Shown here: positions 46,801 to 58,571 of the stretch, piece after piece
How positions within the stretch are numbered: position 1 is the stretch's first letter
Layout: each line of letters starts with the position of its first letter
Source of the DNA: Xanthoparmelia taractica
Lineage: Eukaryota > Ascomycota > Lecanoromycetes > Lecanorales > Parmeliaceae
Reading direction: 5' to 3'
Length of the DNA: 64,000 nt
Assembly (NCBI GenBank): GCA_033085395.1
Contig: JANQBS010000084.1
Location: forward strand, 62,001 to 126,000
Made by a program: the position numbers and the translations under genes
Notes under the pieces: generated by a model
Database searches by the model: none
Told to the model about the DNA's origin: nothing
What the model saw: the letters and a program-made list of their open reading frames with translations, nothing else

Positions 46801-49359
46801 CCACGAGCGACCACACCTTTTTCTCCGCGAACGCCGAGTGCCAGAGGCTCTTCTCATTCGCGCCATCATACTTCTCACAAGACGAAACGAACGAAGAGTT
46901 TGTGGGGAGGATTTTGGATTCTGGGCGGTTCAATATCAAAAGGTTCGAAAAAAGTCATGTACATGTGATGTTGAAATGTAAGAAAACTTGGGCAGCCGAT
47001 ACGACATCGAAGAGTTGGCTATTTGGCTTCTGGGACTACATGAATTCGACTTCTCAAACCGCAGAGCATCCCGTCGAACCAAATGCCTTGGACCTGGAAT
47101 GCCTTCAACATTTCCCACTTCTTCTTTTGCGCCAAGGTTGCACAGAAACGCTGATAAGTTTAGACTACTTTCGAAACAACCCCGCCGTTCTGAGCTCGAG
47201 TATTGACGAGCACGAGGATCTCTACAAGGACTTTCCAGAACTGGGAATCGTCGACTACAGAACCATCCCTAAGAGCTACTGCGAGGCTGAAAAGTCCCTG
47301 TTGAATCTAAATTCAATGAATCGCTTTTTAAAAAGCTTAGAGATTCTGGCGAGGAGAAGCGCTCAAGGCTTTACTGAATTTGTAGGATCAAAATTGAAGG
47401 AAAAAAATATCAAGGTCCGTTGGTCCTGGTTTTTGATCTTATTGACCGTGCTAAAATATGGGAAAGATTTTGCGGGCCATCCTCATGAGTTTCACGCCCC
47501 AGAATGCACTGTCGCTGTCCGACGCTGCAAATGACCTTCCTGTATGGCGGCGTATCTCGTCTGGGAATGGGTACCTCACCGCCAAGGAAGCTCTTGTGGC
47601 CCAAGATTCAGCATTTGTGGTACCGTGGATGAAGGACTACCATCGGTTCACAGACGACAACAAGTCGTTACGGATGCCAACGATTGACAGTGCGCGACTG
47701 CTACAAGATTACATCCTTCCAAATCTCCCACAGCGCATCGATGAAACCACTAAGGGGTCGTATTTCCGACTAGTGAATGCAATACCTTACAACCCTTCAT
47801 TGAAGCAAAAGATGAACAAGAAGAAGAAAGCTCGATATTTTATGGTTCCATTGAAAGTGTATCGTCTTGCAGCCAGAGAGAATGGTGACCTTTGCCTCGC
47901 GTCTGCGCTTTACGATCACAGTGACCCAGTGTTTGCCGCCGCTTTTCGTTTTGAGGCTTCAAACAGGTTTTTGATACCGGCAATTCGGCATCAGCTGTCG
48001 TTCTGGCATGAAATCGGTCTTCGCCGTCGTGAACTTGGTCGATTCAAAGGGTCTGACTACTTGGCCTGCCTACGGGTTCTCCAGTGCCGCTTGACCGGTC
48101 CTGCGGACCCGCACTTGGCGGCTGATATTCAGGTCGTTCTCTGCCCTCTTTACGCCAATGATAGCTCATTGAATGACTTAAGTCCAAATACATGGAGCAT
48201 CATAGCCGATTTAGATGTGTTCCCCGTGAGCTTGGTGCGGGAAAATGAGCCTGAGTATCGAAGGGCCCGAATGGAAGTGCTAGCGTCACAAAAGAACACA
48301 TTGAGCCTCAAGAACATCGTCCGACGTGGATTTGCCGCACAGTGCTGGAGCCAGACGGCCTTTGCACTTCATGAACCGTCAAGCTCGTCGATTGAAAAAG
48401 CCGGATCAAGGAGTCAGCCAAGTTGCGCAATGGTGTGGGAGCATTTAATATTTCTTGCCGAAACCGCACAGTCAATCGCAGAGGCTGACATTGAAAGCTT
48501 CGTGAGCGATCTTCAGAGAACTTACGAATTCCTCCATCTCAACCTATATGAAAGCAAAAATACGTTCAGCGACACAAATGCAGCCATATGGTGGAATGCG
48601 GAGGTGATGAACTCAAATCTGATCGGTCTCGATGCCCTTCATTCATCGTGGACCAGCCTTGAGAACCTTATCCTGGACAGTCCGTGCGATGCACCGCCGC
48701 TCATTATGGTCAATCCGTTTCTGAGACGTTTCACAGGTTTGTTGAAAGAGATTGGATGCAAATCCTTGCACTATCCCTCAATCGCTCTTCCCTCCACGGA
48801 TCGATCTGAAACAGCCCTTGGCGCTATACGACAGCTGCGTGAGAAAGAAATCCTTAATGATGTGAGATTCGAGGCTGAGGGAAGCGTAATCTCCGCTCAC
48901 AAGGTCATCTTGGCCAGTCGATCTCTATACTGCGAGAAGCAATTCCACGGACCGTGGGCCTTTGGATCCGAAAGCAATACCAATAGCAAAACCGTCAAAT
49001 TAGAAGATATGACGTACGCGACTCTTAAGATCCTGATTGAATACTGCTACGACGATCATCTCGACTGGGCCGCTGGCATGCATGTCCAAGAGGAAGAGGA
49101 CTTGTCCGTAATAGCCGAGAAGCTCGATGCATTACTCGATGTTCTAGTAGCTGCAGATCGGTGGCTGATGCCTGACCTGCATCTCGACGCGCATCGACAG
49201 GTGATTCGCGGCGTCCGGTTCTTCGTTCGGCCCGATAATGTCAAGCAGGTGGAGAAGATAGCTGACGAGGCGAACGCAGAGGAATTGAGGAAGTACTGCG
49301 AGGAATATAGCATCGAGAACGCAGAGGCTGTTTTCTTGGCTAATGCGGAGGATGAATGA
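40853..49359 (+). CDS. Giant sacsin-like protein: two HSP90-type ATPase modules and a C-terminal BTB domain
   Basis: Eight exons (40853-40996, 41052-41252, 41313-41740, 41788-42019, 42069-45165, 45220-45379, 45431-47414, 47467-49359) join in phase to about 2,712 residues without an internal stop. Module 1 has the N-box LRELLQNADDAGA (~32-44), LSQYQGPALLAYNDALFSEKDF and the glycine lid TGKFGLGFSSVYNWTDCP, followed by LSGSTLLFLDPH. Module 2 (~1315-1440) repeats this: FHEYLANADDCGS, LQGPALLVHNDGVFTESDFEGL and GKFGRGSQTMYHWTDVPMILSG. Both keep the catalytic ExxxN pair. Residues about 2538-2660 form a BTB/POZ domain (NDVRFEAEGSVISAHKVILASRS...). In the family the ATPase belongs to the HSP90/sacsin (GHKL) fold. 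A chaperone coupled to a BTB adaptor, perhaps for Cullin-3, is inference. The start is uncertain (40763 is also open). Confidence 0.88.
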
Positions 49360-49747
49360 ATAAATGAATGGACTCGATGACGGAGCACGGTACTTGTTGG
49401 AGTATTCTTTGCGTTTGTCGTCTCGATTTTCTTTAAGGGGTTTTGAGTGTGGACCTGCGGCCGTCCTTTAATCCAAGTTCCATCACGATTGCATGCTTCC
49501 TATTTGAAGTGTTTGCGTTGTCGTCTACTGAATGTTAGCCAAGTTGAGCGGCTCGCTAGCCCTATTCATGTTTCTCCTACCTTACCTGGCCCTCCTTTGA
49601 CGTCAAACTGCAAAGGTTAAATCCTATTTTCAGCTCAATTCCGTGGTGCTCGAATGAACGCAGAACTATAAAATAGCTTTCTTTGATACGCCGTCGACCA
49701 CGAGTAGTGATGGCGACGTATATCAACAAGTTTTCATCGTCAATGAC
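49360..49747. other. Gap between sacsin-like gene and NLR-like gene
   Basis: About 390 bases between two same-strand genes. Nothing recognised. Confidence 0.5.
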
Positions 49748-52700
49748 ATGACATTTCTCCGTACCCGTCAAAAGGGCCAGTACCGCAAATTCGGGAAAGG
49801 AGGGGCGGACGATCAGGCCATCTCAGAAGCCACGAAAGACTCGAGTCTCGATGCTGAGGACAGTATGATGCATGAGGGTAAATCCAACAACAAAGTAAAG
49901 GAAAAAGGAAATATGCTGGTCATAGCTGGCAAAGTTACAAACAGGTTTCAACGATCATATGAGTCAGTACCTTTCGAGTATGGTCTCGTCCCTCCAGGCA
50001 ATTGGTCTCTTGTTGCGTTTCAGAACTAATCATTAGAGATTGGACAGTGTATTAGCTGTTCATGGTACCTATGGCGACCGTGAGAGTGTATGGACGACAG
50101 AGGAAGCAGATCGTCGGCCAGGGGTCAATGGACTCCAGCAGATACACAAGGATAACCCTAGCTCCCGGATAATGACTTTTGGCTACGACTCAAGTCACTT
50201 TGGAGCAGGAGTCTATATGATGGGCTGCTTCAGGGATACCGCGAGGCAGTTGCTGGATGAGCTCGTTGAGCTGAGAAGAGGACCGGATTGAGTTACTGTA
50301 CATATTCTGTTGATTCTGGAGCCGAGTATTGGAGTCAGGCAACGAGCTGATAGGTCCTGTCCCAGGGTACCCGTCGTCCACTAGTGTTCATCACTCATGA
50401 CTTGGGAGGTATTCTTGTTAAAAAGGTAAGCCACTCTCCCACTTTTCTTAATTTCATAAAGCAAACACAGCTCTGAAAGTCCGCATAGGCACTCTGGATC
50501 GCAGCGTTAGAGAACAGCAAGTATCGGGATATCAAAGATTGGACCTGCGGTCTAGTGCAACACCTCTTCCTGACGGCCCTAAACTAGGACGATCGCTCAC
50601 TAATAAAGGACAGATTTTTTTTGGCTATCCGCACAGATGTAGTAGCACCCAGGAACTGGAGGATAACATCGCCAGACTTATTCTCGCTAATGTAATTGCG
50701 TGCCTACGCGGTATAGCAAACACCATCAGAGATCTAGGGAAGTCGATCATTCAGATCAACGAGGCCTTTTTAGCCTTCAAAATACCATTGACCACGGACA
50801 TTTTGAGTGTGTATTGCAAGAAGCAAGAGACTTCCTCAGGGGTAAGTTGTAGCCTTGAGTCTGAACAACTGTTATCCAAACACTACTTATAGATATACAC
50901 CAAGCGACTAAACAGTACAGATATTTGACAAATACACGTCGACTCTGAACTTACCTTTTGAGAGGCGGGTTGAATGCGGGAGATCCCACAACGACATGTG
51001 TAAGATGGCTCTCAGTGATGATCTATATGGGTGCATAGGTAGACAGATACACAAAGCTGTTTCATGTATGCCATGCAGCCTCCCAGAAATATGGGAGACC
51101 CCCTAACAGACCGCTGTAGTACCAAGGGCCAGTGACGACTCTGTCAGATTCTTGCAGACCCTCCGGTCTCTCGCTGCTCCGGTATATCCGATCGGGCCTA
51201 TGACTGATTCGCAACATTGGTTTAAATGGATCACAGCGCATGAAGCATTCAAGACATGGACCAATAGTCAACATCCAAGCATACTCCATATTCATGGATC
51301 TAACGACACCTCTGATGCCTCCCAATGTATCTTGAGGTATCTGGACATGGATCGGAAAGCCGAGCAGAAGAAAGAAATCATCACATATTTCACCTTCAAC
51401 AAGGATGATGACCGATATAGCTCAATAACGGCCATGCTGAACACGCTCTTGGTTCAGGTCTTTAGCCAATGTCAACACCTCTACAATACTGTGAGGCTAC
51501 CGTTTGACGAGATGTGTCGTCATTCTTGCTGGACTCAAACAGACTTGTTGCTTCTCTTTCGAAGGATGCTGTCAAGTCACGAGCACGGTGGCATTGTATG
51601 CGTGATAAATAGCATGAGTGAATGCGACAATACAGGTATCCCATTTCTGGAAGCTATTTGTAGCTTCGCCAGGCATACTGAGCGGCGCTTCAAAGTCGCT
51701 GTCATCGGCACTACCAATTGCAACCTCCAATCAGTGCTTGCTGACTGGCCAGATATCAACCTCGACGATCATCAAGAGGCTTCTCATATCATTGACAGGA
51801 CTATAGCTTCTAATGTTGACCTCGAAGTCTTGAGACTTATGCGGCAGCAGCCGGAGTTTCACTATTTTGAGGAGAGAATCATTGGAAAGCTTTTCGAATG
51901 CGGGCAAGATATGCACTGGCACCGTCTGATTTTGAATCAGCTCAGGTTCAGTGAGGGTCCGCTCACGAAATTAGCGACTGAACGGCATCTTGACGTCCTA
52001 CCTCCCACTACACCTCAGGAGATCGTTGTTCGAATTCTGGCAAATATACCGTTAGAAAGACAGCAGTGGGCTCGAAAGGTACTGATCTGGACCTTATACT
52101 CCTTTCATCCTTTATCCGTATGGGAACTTGGTACTGCTCTCGTACTTCAAGATGAAAGTCTTTCACATGAAGCTGGAGATATTGACTTACTCGTCTCCCA
52201 AGATATCACTGGTGAGCTTGAAAAGTTCTTCAAGGGGATTTTCATGGTCAAACATAACGAAATTCATTTTAGCCATCCTACCGCACGCGAATTCCTCCAG
52301 AACGCTGACTGCGCGCAGCATCTTGCCTTGTATGACTTGAAACAAACAGCACATCAAAGGATCACCGAGGCTTGTTTCTTCTACCTCTCCTTACAGCAGG
52401 TGCGGAAGTTCATAGTAACAAGCTACATTTACCCTCCTGCCGACCTACCAAAGTCACCAACATATATTCCGCGACACAATCTTTGCTCTTATGCAATCAG
52501 ATATTGGCCGAGGCACTACAAGCTCATCCCCGAATTAATCCGCCCGACAGAAAGTGCTCTTGAGTTTTGCCGGAATACAAAAGCCGTGCGTGTTTGGATC
52601 CAGGCATACTCACTGTTATGGAAACCGATGAGTCGAACGGACCGCATCTTCTTGGCCATACTACCCATCTTGACAGGGCCAGCACTACAGGAGTTAGCGA

Positions 52701-55431
52701 CCGAATGGCCTGATCTAAAGACTCAGTCGAATCGCACTGAAGACTGTGCCATAGCAATATCAGAAGCGGCACGAAATGCGAATATAGAAGTCGTTCGCAC
52801 ACTCCTTCCCATGCACGGATACACTCAGTCGGATCAAAGAAACGCTCATCGCCGCGTCCTCCTATTGCGATGAAGCACTTTTAGACTTGCTAATCACACA
52901 CATTGCCAAGCGTTGCAAGGATTTCCATTGGCCGCCTGCTCTCTTGTGTCGAGTAGCGCAATTCGGGCGAGGTAATGTGGTCCAACTTCTGCTCAAGTGC
53001 GGAGCTTCCCTTGAAGCGGCAGTCACGCTACAAGAGATGACACCACTGCACCTCGCGGCTCGACATGGACACGTAGAAGTTGTGAAGTTGTTGTTAGACA
53101 ACGGGGCCAGCCTTACAGCCCTGGATGAAAACGGTCTGACTCCATTGCATATTGCGTCCAAATATAGCCAACCAACTGTGTTGAGCCTTCTTCTGGATGC
53201 CCACGCCGACTGCAACGCGATAGATAGCGACGAGACTACTGCGCTGGTTTTCGCCTGTAGAGGAGGCAGCCACACGGCCGTCCAAAGACTGCTCATGAAG
53301 CCAGAGTGCGACATGAGCACTGACAAGCATGGCAAATGGCCACCCTTGTCAATTTCTTCCTATTATGGCTTCTACAAGTGCGCCCAATTGTTGCTCGAGA
53401 AAAACGCAAAAACAGAGAGCAAAGAAATGGAAATTGGGACGCCACTTCTCCACGCTGCTCTAAATGGCCATCTTGAGCTTTGCCAGCTTTTGCTTAACCA
53501 CGGAGCCAATCCGAATACTTCTTTTGACCGTAACCCTATTATCTCCGAGTGCGTCAAGGCTGGAAGCCTCGAAATCGTCAAGACACTCATCGAGCATGGA
53601 GCAGACATTGACGCCACTGATTCAGCAGACCAGAACGCACTTCAAAAGGCTTCAATGAGAGGAGATAAAGCTCTTGTAGCCTATCTCCTTGATAACAGCG
53701 CCAATGTCTACCACGAAGATCGTAACGGCTGCACTTCGACTTCCCTTGCTGCCCACCTCGGCTTTACAGAAATTGTGCAGCTTCTGATAGACAGCGGAGC
53801 AGATTCGTAACATCCAGCCTTAGACGGCTGGACACCACTTCATTCATGCTATGCTTACCCCGAAACAACCCACGCCTTGTTGAAGAATGGTGTAGATCTG
53901 AATAGTCTTACGAAGCTGGGTTCCACTCCACTATACCTCGCGGCGTACAGCGGAGTCCTTGAAGTCGTGAAGGTGCTTCTGACGTATAAACCAGACCTGG
54001 AGCTAATGAGTGTCGAAAGAGCCTCGGCACTGACCGCTGCTACGAAGTTTGGCAACACTGAGATCATCCGACTACTCTTAGAAGCCGGAGCGAACATCGA
54101 TCACCAGTCTGGGAGGAACAATTTCCCCTTGCAGTTTGCCGTTGAAAGAAACATGGAAGATGTCCTGCGCATGCTGATGGAATACAATCCCAAAATCAAT
54201 CTCGTCGACGATGATGGCGACACGGCGCTGCACTGCATGAATTCTCGTACCTCCGTCACGATCGCCAAGCTCCTCGTCAACAGTGGCGCAGACCTCAACA
54301 TTCGCAACAAAACCCGAGATACGCCGATCTGCAAGGCAGTATGGTCCAGCAACCGAGAAGGTGTGAAGTATCTTGCAAAGAAAGCTAAGCTTGACGTTGT
54401 AGGGGGTAGTCGAGATGGCCCGTTGCACATCGCTTGCAACCTATCTGATCTCCACCTCGTGAAGATCCTCGTTAATCAAGTTGCAGATGTGAATCTTGTT
54501 GATCCTGTTGCCGGAACGCCCTTGCAAATGGCGTGCCGGAGCCTGGAGCCGTCGAAGGAGAAACAGGGGAGTGTCATTTTCCATCTTATCAATGAAGCTG
54601 ATGTGAACCTCCATATCGTTGGTGGCTTGCAGGGCTGTGCGATCAATGCGGCTTGCGGACAGTCAAGCTTCGAGGTTGTGAGACTGATGCTCGAGAAGGG
54701 CACGAGCATTAATGTCAAAGATACTATGGGCAGAATGGCCATCCACTTCGCGGCCGCGCGAAGCATAGGAAATTTCCAAGCGATTCTCGATTCCGGGGCG
54801 GACGTTGAGGCAGCAGACAAGATGGGTAGAACAGCACTCCATTGGGCTTCTGTCAGCGGTATGGTCCATGTTGTTAATCATATCATATCTCTATCGAGGG
54901 ACTTAGTGAATAAGGTTGATTGTGCTGGCTGGACTCCTTTGCTATGGGCGGCGAGGGGCACCGACACTACTCAAGTGAAAGTCTCGACGAGTGCGCAAGA
55001 GGAAGTCATCAAACTCTTACTTGACCGTGGCGCGGATCCGTGCGCCACAAGCAAAGATCAGGAGTGGTCTCCGGTTAAGATTGCAAGATACCACGGAGTG
55101 GATAGTAGGATCATTCGGTTACTGGAGGAAAGAGCAAAGGAGAAGCTTGAGACCACAAGGATTGACAATGTATGGGATGAGAAGTTGCATGCATCGAGAC
55201 AAGCGGACCGGAAAGAAGCCTGGTGTGGCTGCTGTTTTGCAGTAAGTACACTTCCCACCCAAGTCCTCGTCCCATCACAATCATTGTTGTGATACCTGCT
55301 TCACTGTTTGCTGAAGCTGGCATGAATAGTTCATTTGCGGAATTCAATACCAGTGCGAAGCCTGCTTCGACTTTAACCTTTGTAATCGCTTTACACCGAT
55401 ACTAGAAACTGAAAACGAAGGCCACCTTTGA
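49748..55431 (+). pseudogene. NLR-like gene: hydrolase-like N-terminus, degenerate NACHT, ankyrin array, ZZ finger; disrupted
   Basis: The N-terminal exons (49748-49987, 50037-50264, ~50366-50425, 50489-50549, 50588-~50840) give MTFLRTRQKGQYRKFGKGG, DSVLAVHGTYGDRESVWT, VFITHDLGGILVKK and GQIFFGYPHR. This is the DUF676/lipase-like effector domain common in fungal NLRs, with Asp at the nucleophile elbow. The next region (51152-52800) resembles a NACHT ATPase (WFKWITAHEAFKTW, ITYFTFNKDDDRYSSITAML), but the P-loop reads HGSNDTSDAS, lacking GKS. A frameshift near 52815-52835 leads into IKETLIAASSYCDEALL. About 15-20 ankyrin repeats (52980-55130) are cut by an in-frame TAA at 53808-53810, after which the same frame continues. 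A last exon, 55330-55431, completes a ZZ finger (CGCCF-FICGIQYQCEACFDFNLC). Two lesions make it a pseudogene or a split gene. Confidence 0.8.
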
Positions 55432-55636
55432 AGCCAATATGTTGCAGCAACTAGCGGATGTTGCACGTGACCACTTCTTTAATAATCCTTGCTCTTCCCC
55501 ATAGGGCTGACAAATCTGAGCAATTCGACGCCATCCATCCCTCTACTCCTTCTTTCCTTCCTACATCCCCTCCGACACCAACAAAGCAACTCCACATCAA
55601 CTCATCTTCGCCTCTTCTCACCCACAGCAATAAGTA

Positions 55637-56121
55637 ATGTCTCGCCATCACCCGTAAGTCCCTCACATCTCCTCCCCAAAGTCCGTCCAGAAAGAAAGCT
55701 AACACACAAAACCCACAGCGATCTAGTAATGTGCCGCAAGCAACCCGGCATCGCCATCGGCCGCCTCTGCGACAAATGCGACGGCAAATGCCCCGTCTGC
55801 GACAGCTACGTGCGCCCCACGACCCTCGTCCGCATCTGCGACGAATGCTCCTTTGGCAATTATCAGAACAAGTGCGTCGTGTGCGGCGGGGAGGTGAGTG
55901 AATTTCTTTTCGCCGTTTTTCCCTTTCTTTACTTGATATGTGGATACAACAGAGGCTGATGATAATGTCAACCTGCTGCGGATTAGGGCATCTCGGACGC
56001 CTTCTACTGCTTCGAGTGCACGCGGCTGGAAAAAGATAGGGATGGGTGCCCGAAGATTATCAATTTGGGCAGTTCGCGGACGGATCTGTTTTACCAGAAG
56101 AAGAATTTTAGGAATCATTGA
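55637..56121 (+). CDS. rds3: PHF5A/Rds3 splicing factor (SF3b subunit)
   Basis: Three exons, 55637-55653, 55719-55893 and 55987-56121, give 108 residues, the usual length. The start MSRHHPDLVMCRKQPGIAIG is nearly invariant across eukaryotes. Cysteine pairs CDKCDGKCPVCDSYV, ICDECSFGNYQNKCVVCGG and YCFECTRLEKDRDGCP form the zinc knot, and the end SSRTDLFYQKKNF is diagnostic. The protein is a core subunit of the SF3b complex of U2 snRNP. The first exon codes only five and two-thirds codons. The gene sits 200 bases after the NLR relic and marks the return to essential genes. Confidence 0.97.
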
Positions 56122-56707
56122 GAGGTTTTCGGTCGTGTGTTCGGTGGAACTGCTACCTTACGTTAGATGGCGATATTGAGACGAAGGGAGAAGAGTGATG
56201 GGCTCGGAGGCGGAGGCTGAATCTGTATATGGATGGACCACGCAAGGAGGGGACAGGGAGGAGATGTGCAAGGCGGAAGCGTCATTTCGACGGCTTCCGC
56301 TTTTGACGCCTTGGAGGACAAACGGCATCCTGTGCTTAGTGATGGTGGGGACGGATGAAATCTTGCTTCAAGCATGTGGAGGACGGGCATTTCTATGGAA
56401 ACGCTCTATCGCTACATCACCACGGCGATGCTGTTCAACTGCTCAGAAGTCGAAGATGAATAGTCATATGTTTGTTTGGGCGACGGATATGAAGACTTGC
56501 TCTTGGAACCGACATCTCTCAGAGTTTGTGATTAGGATTGACCAAGGCAGAGGAGGCTGGAGGCACAGTTGGACCACTCAAGATGAATCAAGCTCAATAT
56601 GCCAATAAATTTGTCGAGAACTTGTAGGCTATAAAATGAATTACGAAAGCTCAATCACAGAGCAAAGAGTATCTACGAAATACGTCGATAAATACACTCA
56701 ATCACAT
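56122..56707. other. Convergent gap between PHF5A and peroxin-like gene
   Basis: About 590 bases of 3' space. Open frames on the plus strand (e.g. 56195-56608) show no resemblance to any family. Confidence 0.45.
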
Positions 56708-58078
56708 CTAGATATAGCTGACTTTTACCCCCATTCCCACCGTCCTCTTGACCTTGTCCCATCCCGCCCCAGTCAGTCTTCCCAGTCTGTCTTTGACATC
56801 GCGCCGGCTGAATGCCACTATCAAGCCCATCAGAAAGAGCAGGAATCGAAGCAGCGACAATGGATTTTGAGACACTTGTTCCGTCATCTTCTTGATCAGC
56901 TGCTGGAGAGCAGACAAGACCGCCGCGCTGCGTCTGTAGATACTGATGTTTGTGGTCTTCCCGGCCGACTTTGTTGGTGGTGGGCGCGGATGCTTAGGCT
57001 GTACAGCTCTGGTGGGGTTTGAGGTAGGTTTTGGAGGCGGCGGTTGGACTTCAGGGCCGTCTGGCGGAGCGCGAGGTTTGTCGATGCCGTAATCTTGCTC
57101 ACTATCAGACCTGTGGTGAGTTGCAAATATTTTTTGCCGTATTGTTTCCATGCTATCTGACCTCATCTCCTCGGCCGGTAAGGGTTCTTGCTCCGTCAGC
57201 TCGTCTGGTTGGGGCAAGGCGTCCTCAAAGTGATCTTGCTCCTCGCTATCCTCGTTCTCAAGACTTTGCAATGTTTGCAAGAACTCCTCCCGAATCTCTT
57301 CATCAAGGACTTCACTCCGGTTTATGAATTCTCGAGCGTAGTCCCATTCGCCTGTGCGAGGTAGAACGTGAAGGGTGAAAAGCTCTATGATCCTTACTCG
57401 AGCATTTAAATCTCGAGGGGCATCTGTTCCACCGCTTCGAGAGATTTGTCGGACAGGCAGAGCATCAGAGCCGTTCGATTCTTGGAATCGATTCGTTAAA
57501 TCAAAGCTCGGGTAGCTGGATGCAGAAAGGTATGATTCGAGGTGTTGTTGGTTGCCCGCCTGTGTGGTTGATTGAGCTAGTAAAAGCGATGCCAAATTGA
57601 AGACCACGTCTGCATCGATGTTTCCTTCAACACCGCCATACCCAATTTTGACAACCTCATCCCATATTGTCCCGTCTTGAGCCTTGGCGACAAGGTTCTT
57701 CCACTCCCTGGCACCAAATTCTTTCTTCCCATTCTCCGGGCCTAACTCGGCAATAGCGTTGAGCAAGGTGAGATAGAAACTCCAAACCTTTATTCTCGAT
57801 TTTGGGCTTGCTCTAGCAATCGGGGCAACATCAGGCGTTGCTTCGTCGTCGTTGGTATCATTCTGGCAGTGGGGAATAGTGATAAGTGGCTCAATGCTTG
57901 CTAGAGCTTCTGAAAATCTGCGAGTCACAAACAGAGCCTCTGCTTCTTTGTACACTTTGGAGATCTCTGACTTGGCTCTGCGTGGTGAGGATATTGAGCC
58001 AAGCGATGAACCAAGGAGTCGGGAGATTGGTAGTGCTCCCTCTGTGGAGTCAATGAGCGTTGTGGATGAGCCATTCAT
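56708..58078 (-). CDS. Tail-anchored peroxisomal protein, Pex26/Pex15-like
   Basis: A single exon of 456 residues. The N-terminal third has helical TPR-like character (VYKEAEALFVTRRFSEALASIEPL, SRIKVWSFYLTLLNAIAELG, GYGGVEGNIDADVVFNLASLLL), matching the fungal proteins annotated as Pex26. The middle is acidic and Pro-rich. Near the C-terminus LSLLRFLLFLMGLIVAFSRR (about 410-430) is a single membrane anchor followed by a basic tail, as expected for a tail-anchored receptor of the Pex1-Pex6 AAA complex on the peroxisome. The membrane anchor is seen; the peroxin name rests on remembered family resemblance, so I am only fairly sure. Confidence 0.65.
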   Translation of the reverse strand: MNGSSTTLIDSTEGALPISRLLGSSLGSISSPRRAKSEISKVYKEAEALFVTRRFSEALASIEPLITIPHCQNDTNDDEATPDVAPIARASPKSRIKVWSFYLTLLNAIAELGPENGKKEFGAREWKNLVAKAQDGTIWDEVVKIGYGGVEGNIDADVVFNLASLLLAQSTTQAGNQQHLESYLSASSYPSFDLTNRFQESNGSDALPVRQISRSGGTDAPRDLNARVRIIELFTLHVLPRTGEWDYAREFINRSEVLDEEIREEFLQTLQSLENEDSEEQDHFEDALPQPDELTEQEPLPAEEMRSDSMETIRQKIFATHHRSDSEQDYGIDKPRAPPDGPEVQPPPPKPTSNPTRAVQPKHPRPPPTKSAGKTTNISIYRRSAAVLSALQQLIKKMTEQVSQNPLSLLRFLLFLMGLIVAFSRRDVKDRLGRLTGAGWDKVKRTVGMGVKVSYI

Positions 58079-58571
58079 CCTGTTTCTCTGGTAACCCGGG
58101 TCACGAGAAAGGGTAAGTGGTTAGGGAGAAGAGATTTGGTAGCTTGGCGAATCAAGACTCTGCCGGAACGGGGTGAAAGTGAAGCTTGATGTCAATGCAT
58201 GTACAACGGTACTTCACCACTTCGTAAGATAAATTGACAGGCATGCTTAGCGTAGAACTAACGCTTGTGGCGCCAATCTGATTAGATCTCTCTTATCGAC
58301 CGCATCTGTGACAACAAGTGCAAAATTCATATAAATAGCCTATATAAGTCACTTTGGGCACTTTGATGAAAGAGTAACATTCGAGAAGATGCAGTGTTGG
58401 GAGCCCAACGTGTCTGCACATGACACGAGGGGCGCTCTTTCCAAAACAACAATCATCGCAAACACTTCCTGGCTGCGCGCATCGCAGCTGTTACGCTGAG
58501 TTGCATCAATAAATCACTAACTCGTATTTTTTCTTGCATTTTCAGTTACAGCTCTAAGATCTACTGAAAGT
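58079..58571. other. Divergent promoter between peroxin-like gene and PARN
   Basis: About 490 bases. Nothing beyond presumed promoters. Confidence 0.5.

Noticed and set aside
47415..47534. Apparent frameshift in the sacsin-like gene between two overlapping frames
   Set aside because: A 52-nt intron (GTCCGT donor, GAAAG acceptor, phase 0) joins the frames exactly, so the gene is intact.
50265..50365. TGA at 50289 as a third lesion in the NLR-like gene
   Set aside because: A plausible intron from GTTGAG at 50265 to an AG at 50353 or 50365 removes it in phase and restores RRPLVFITHDLGG.
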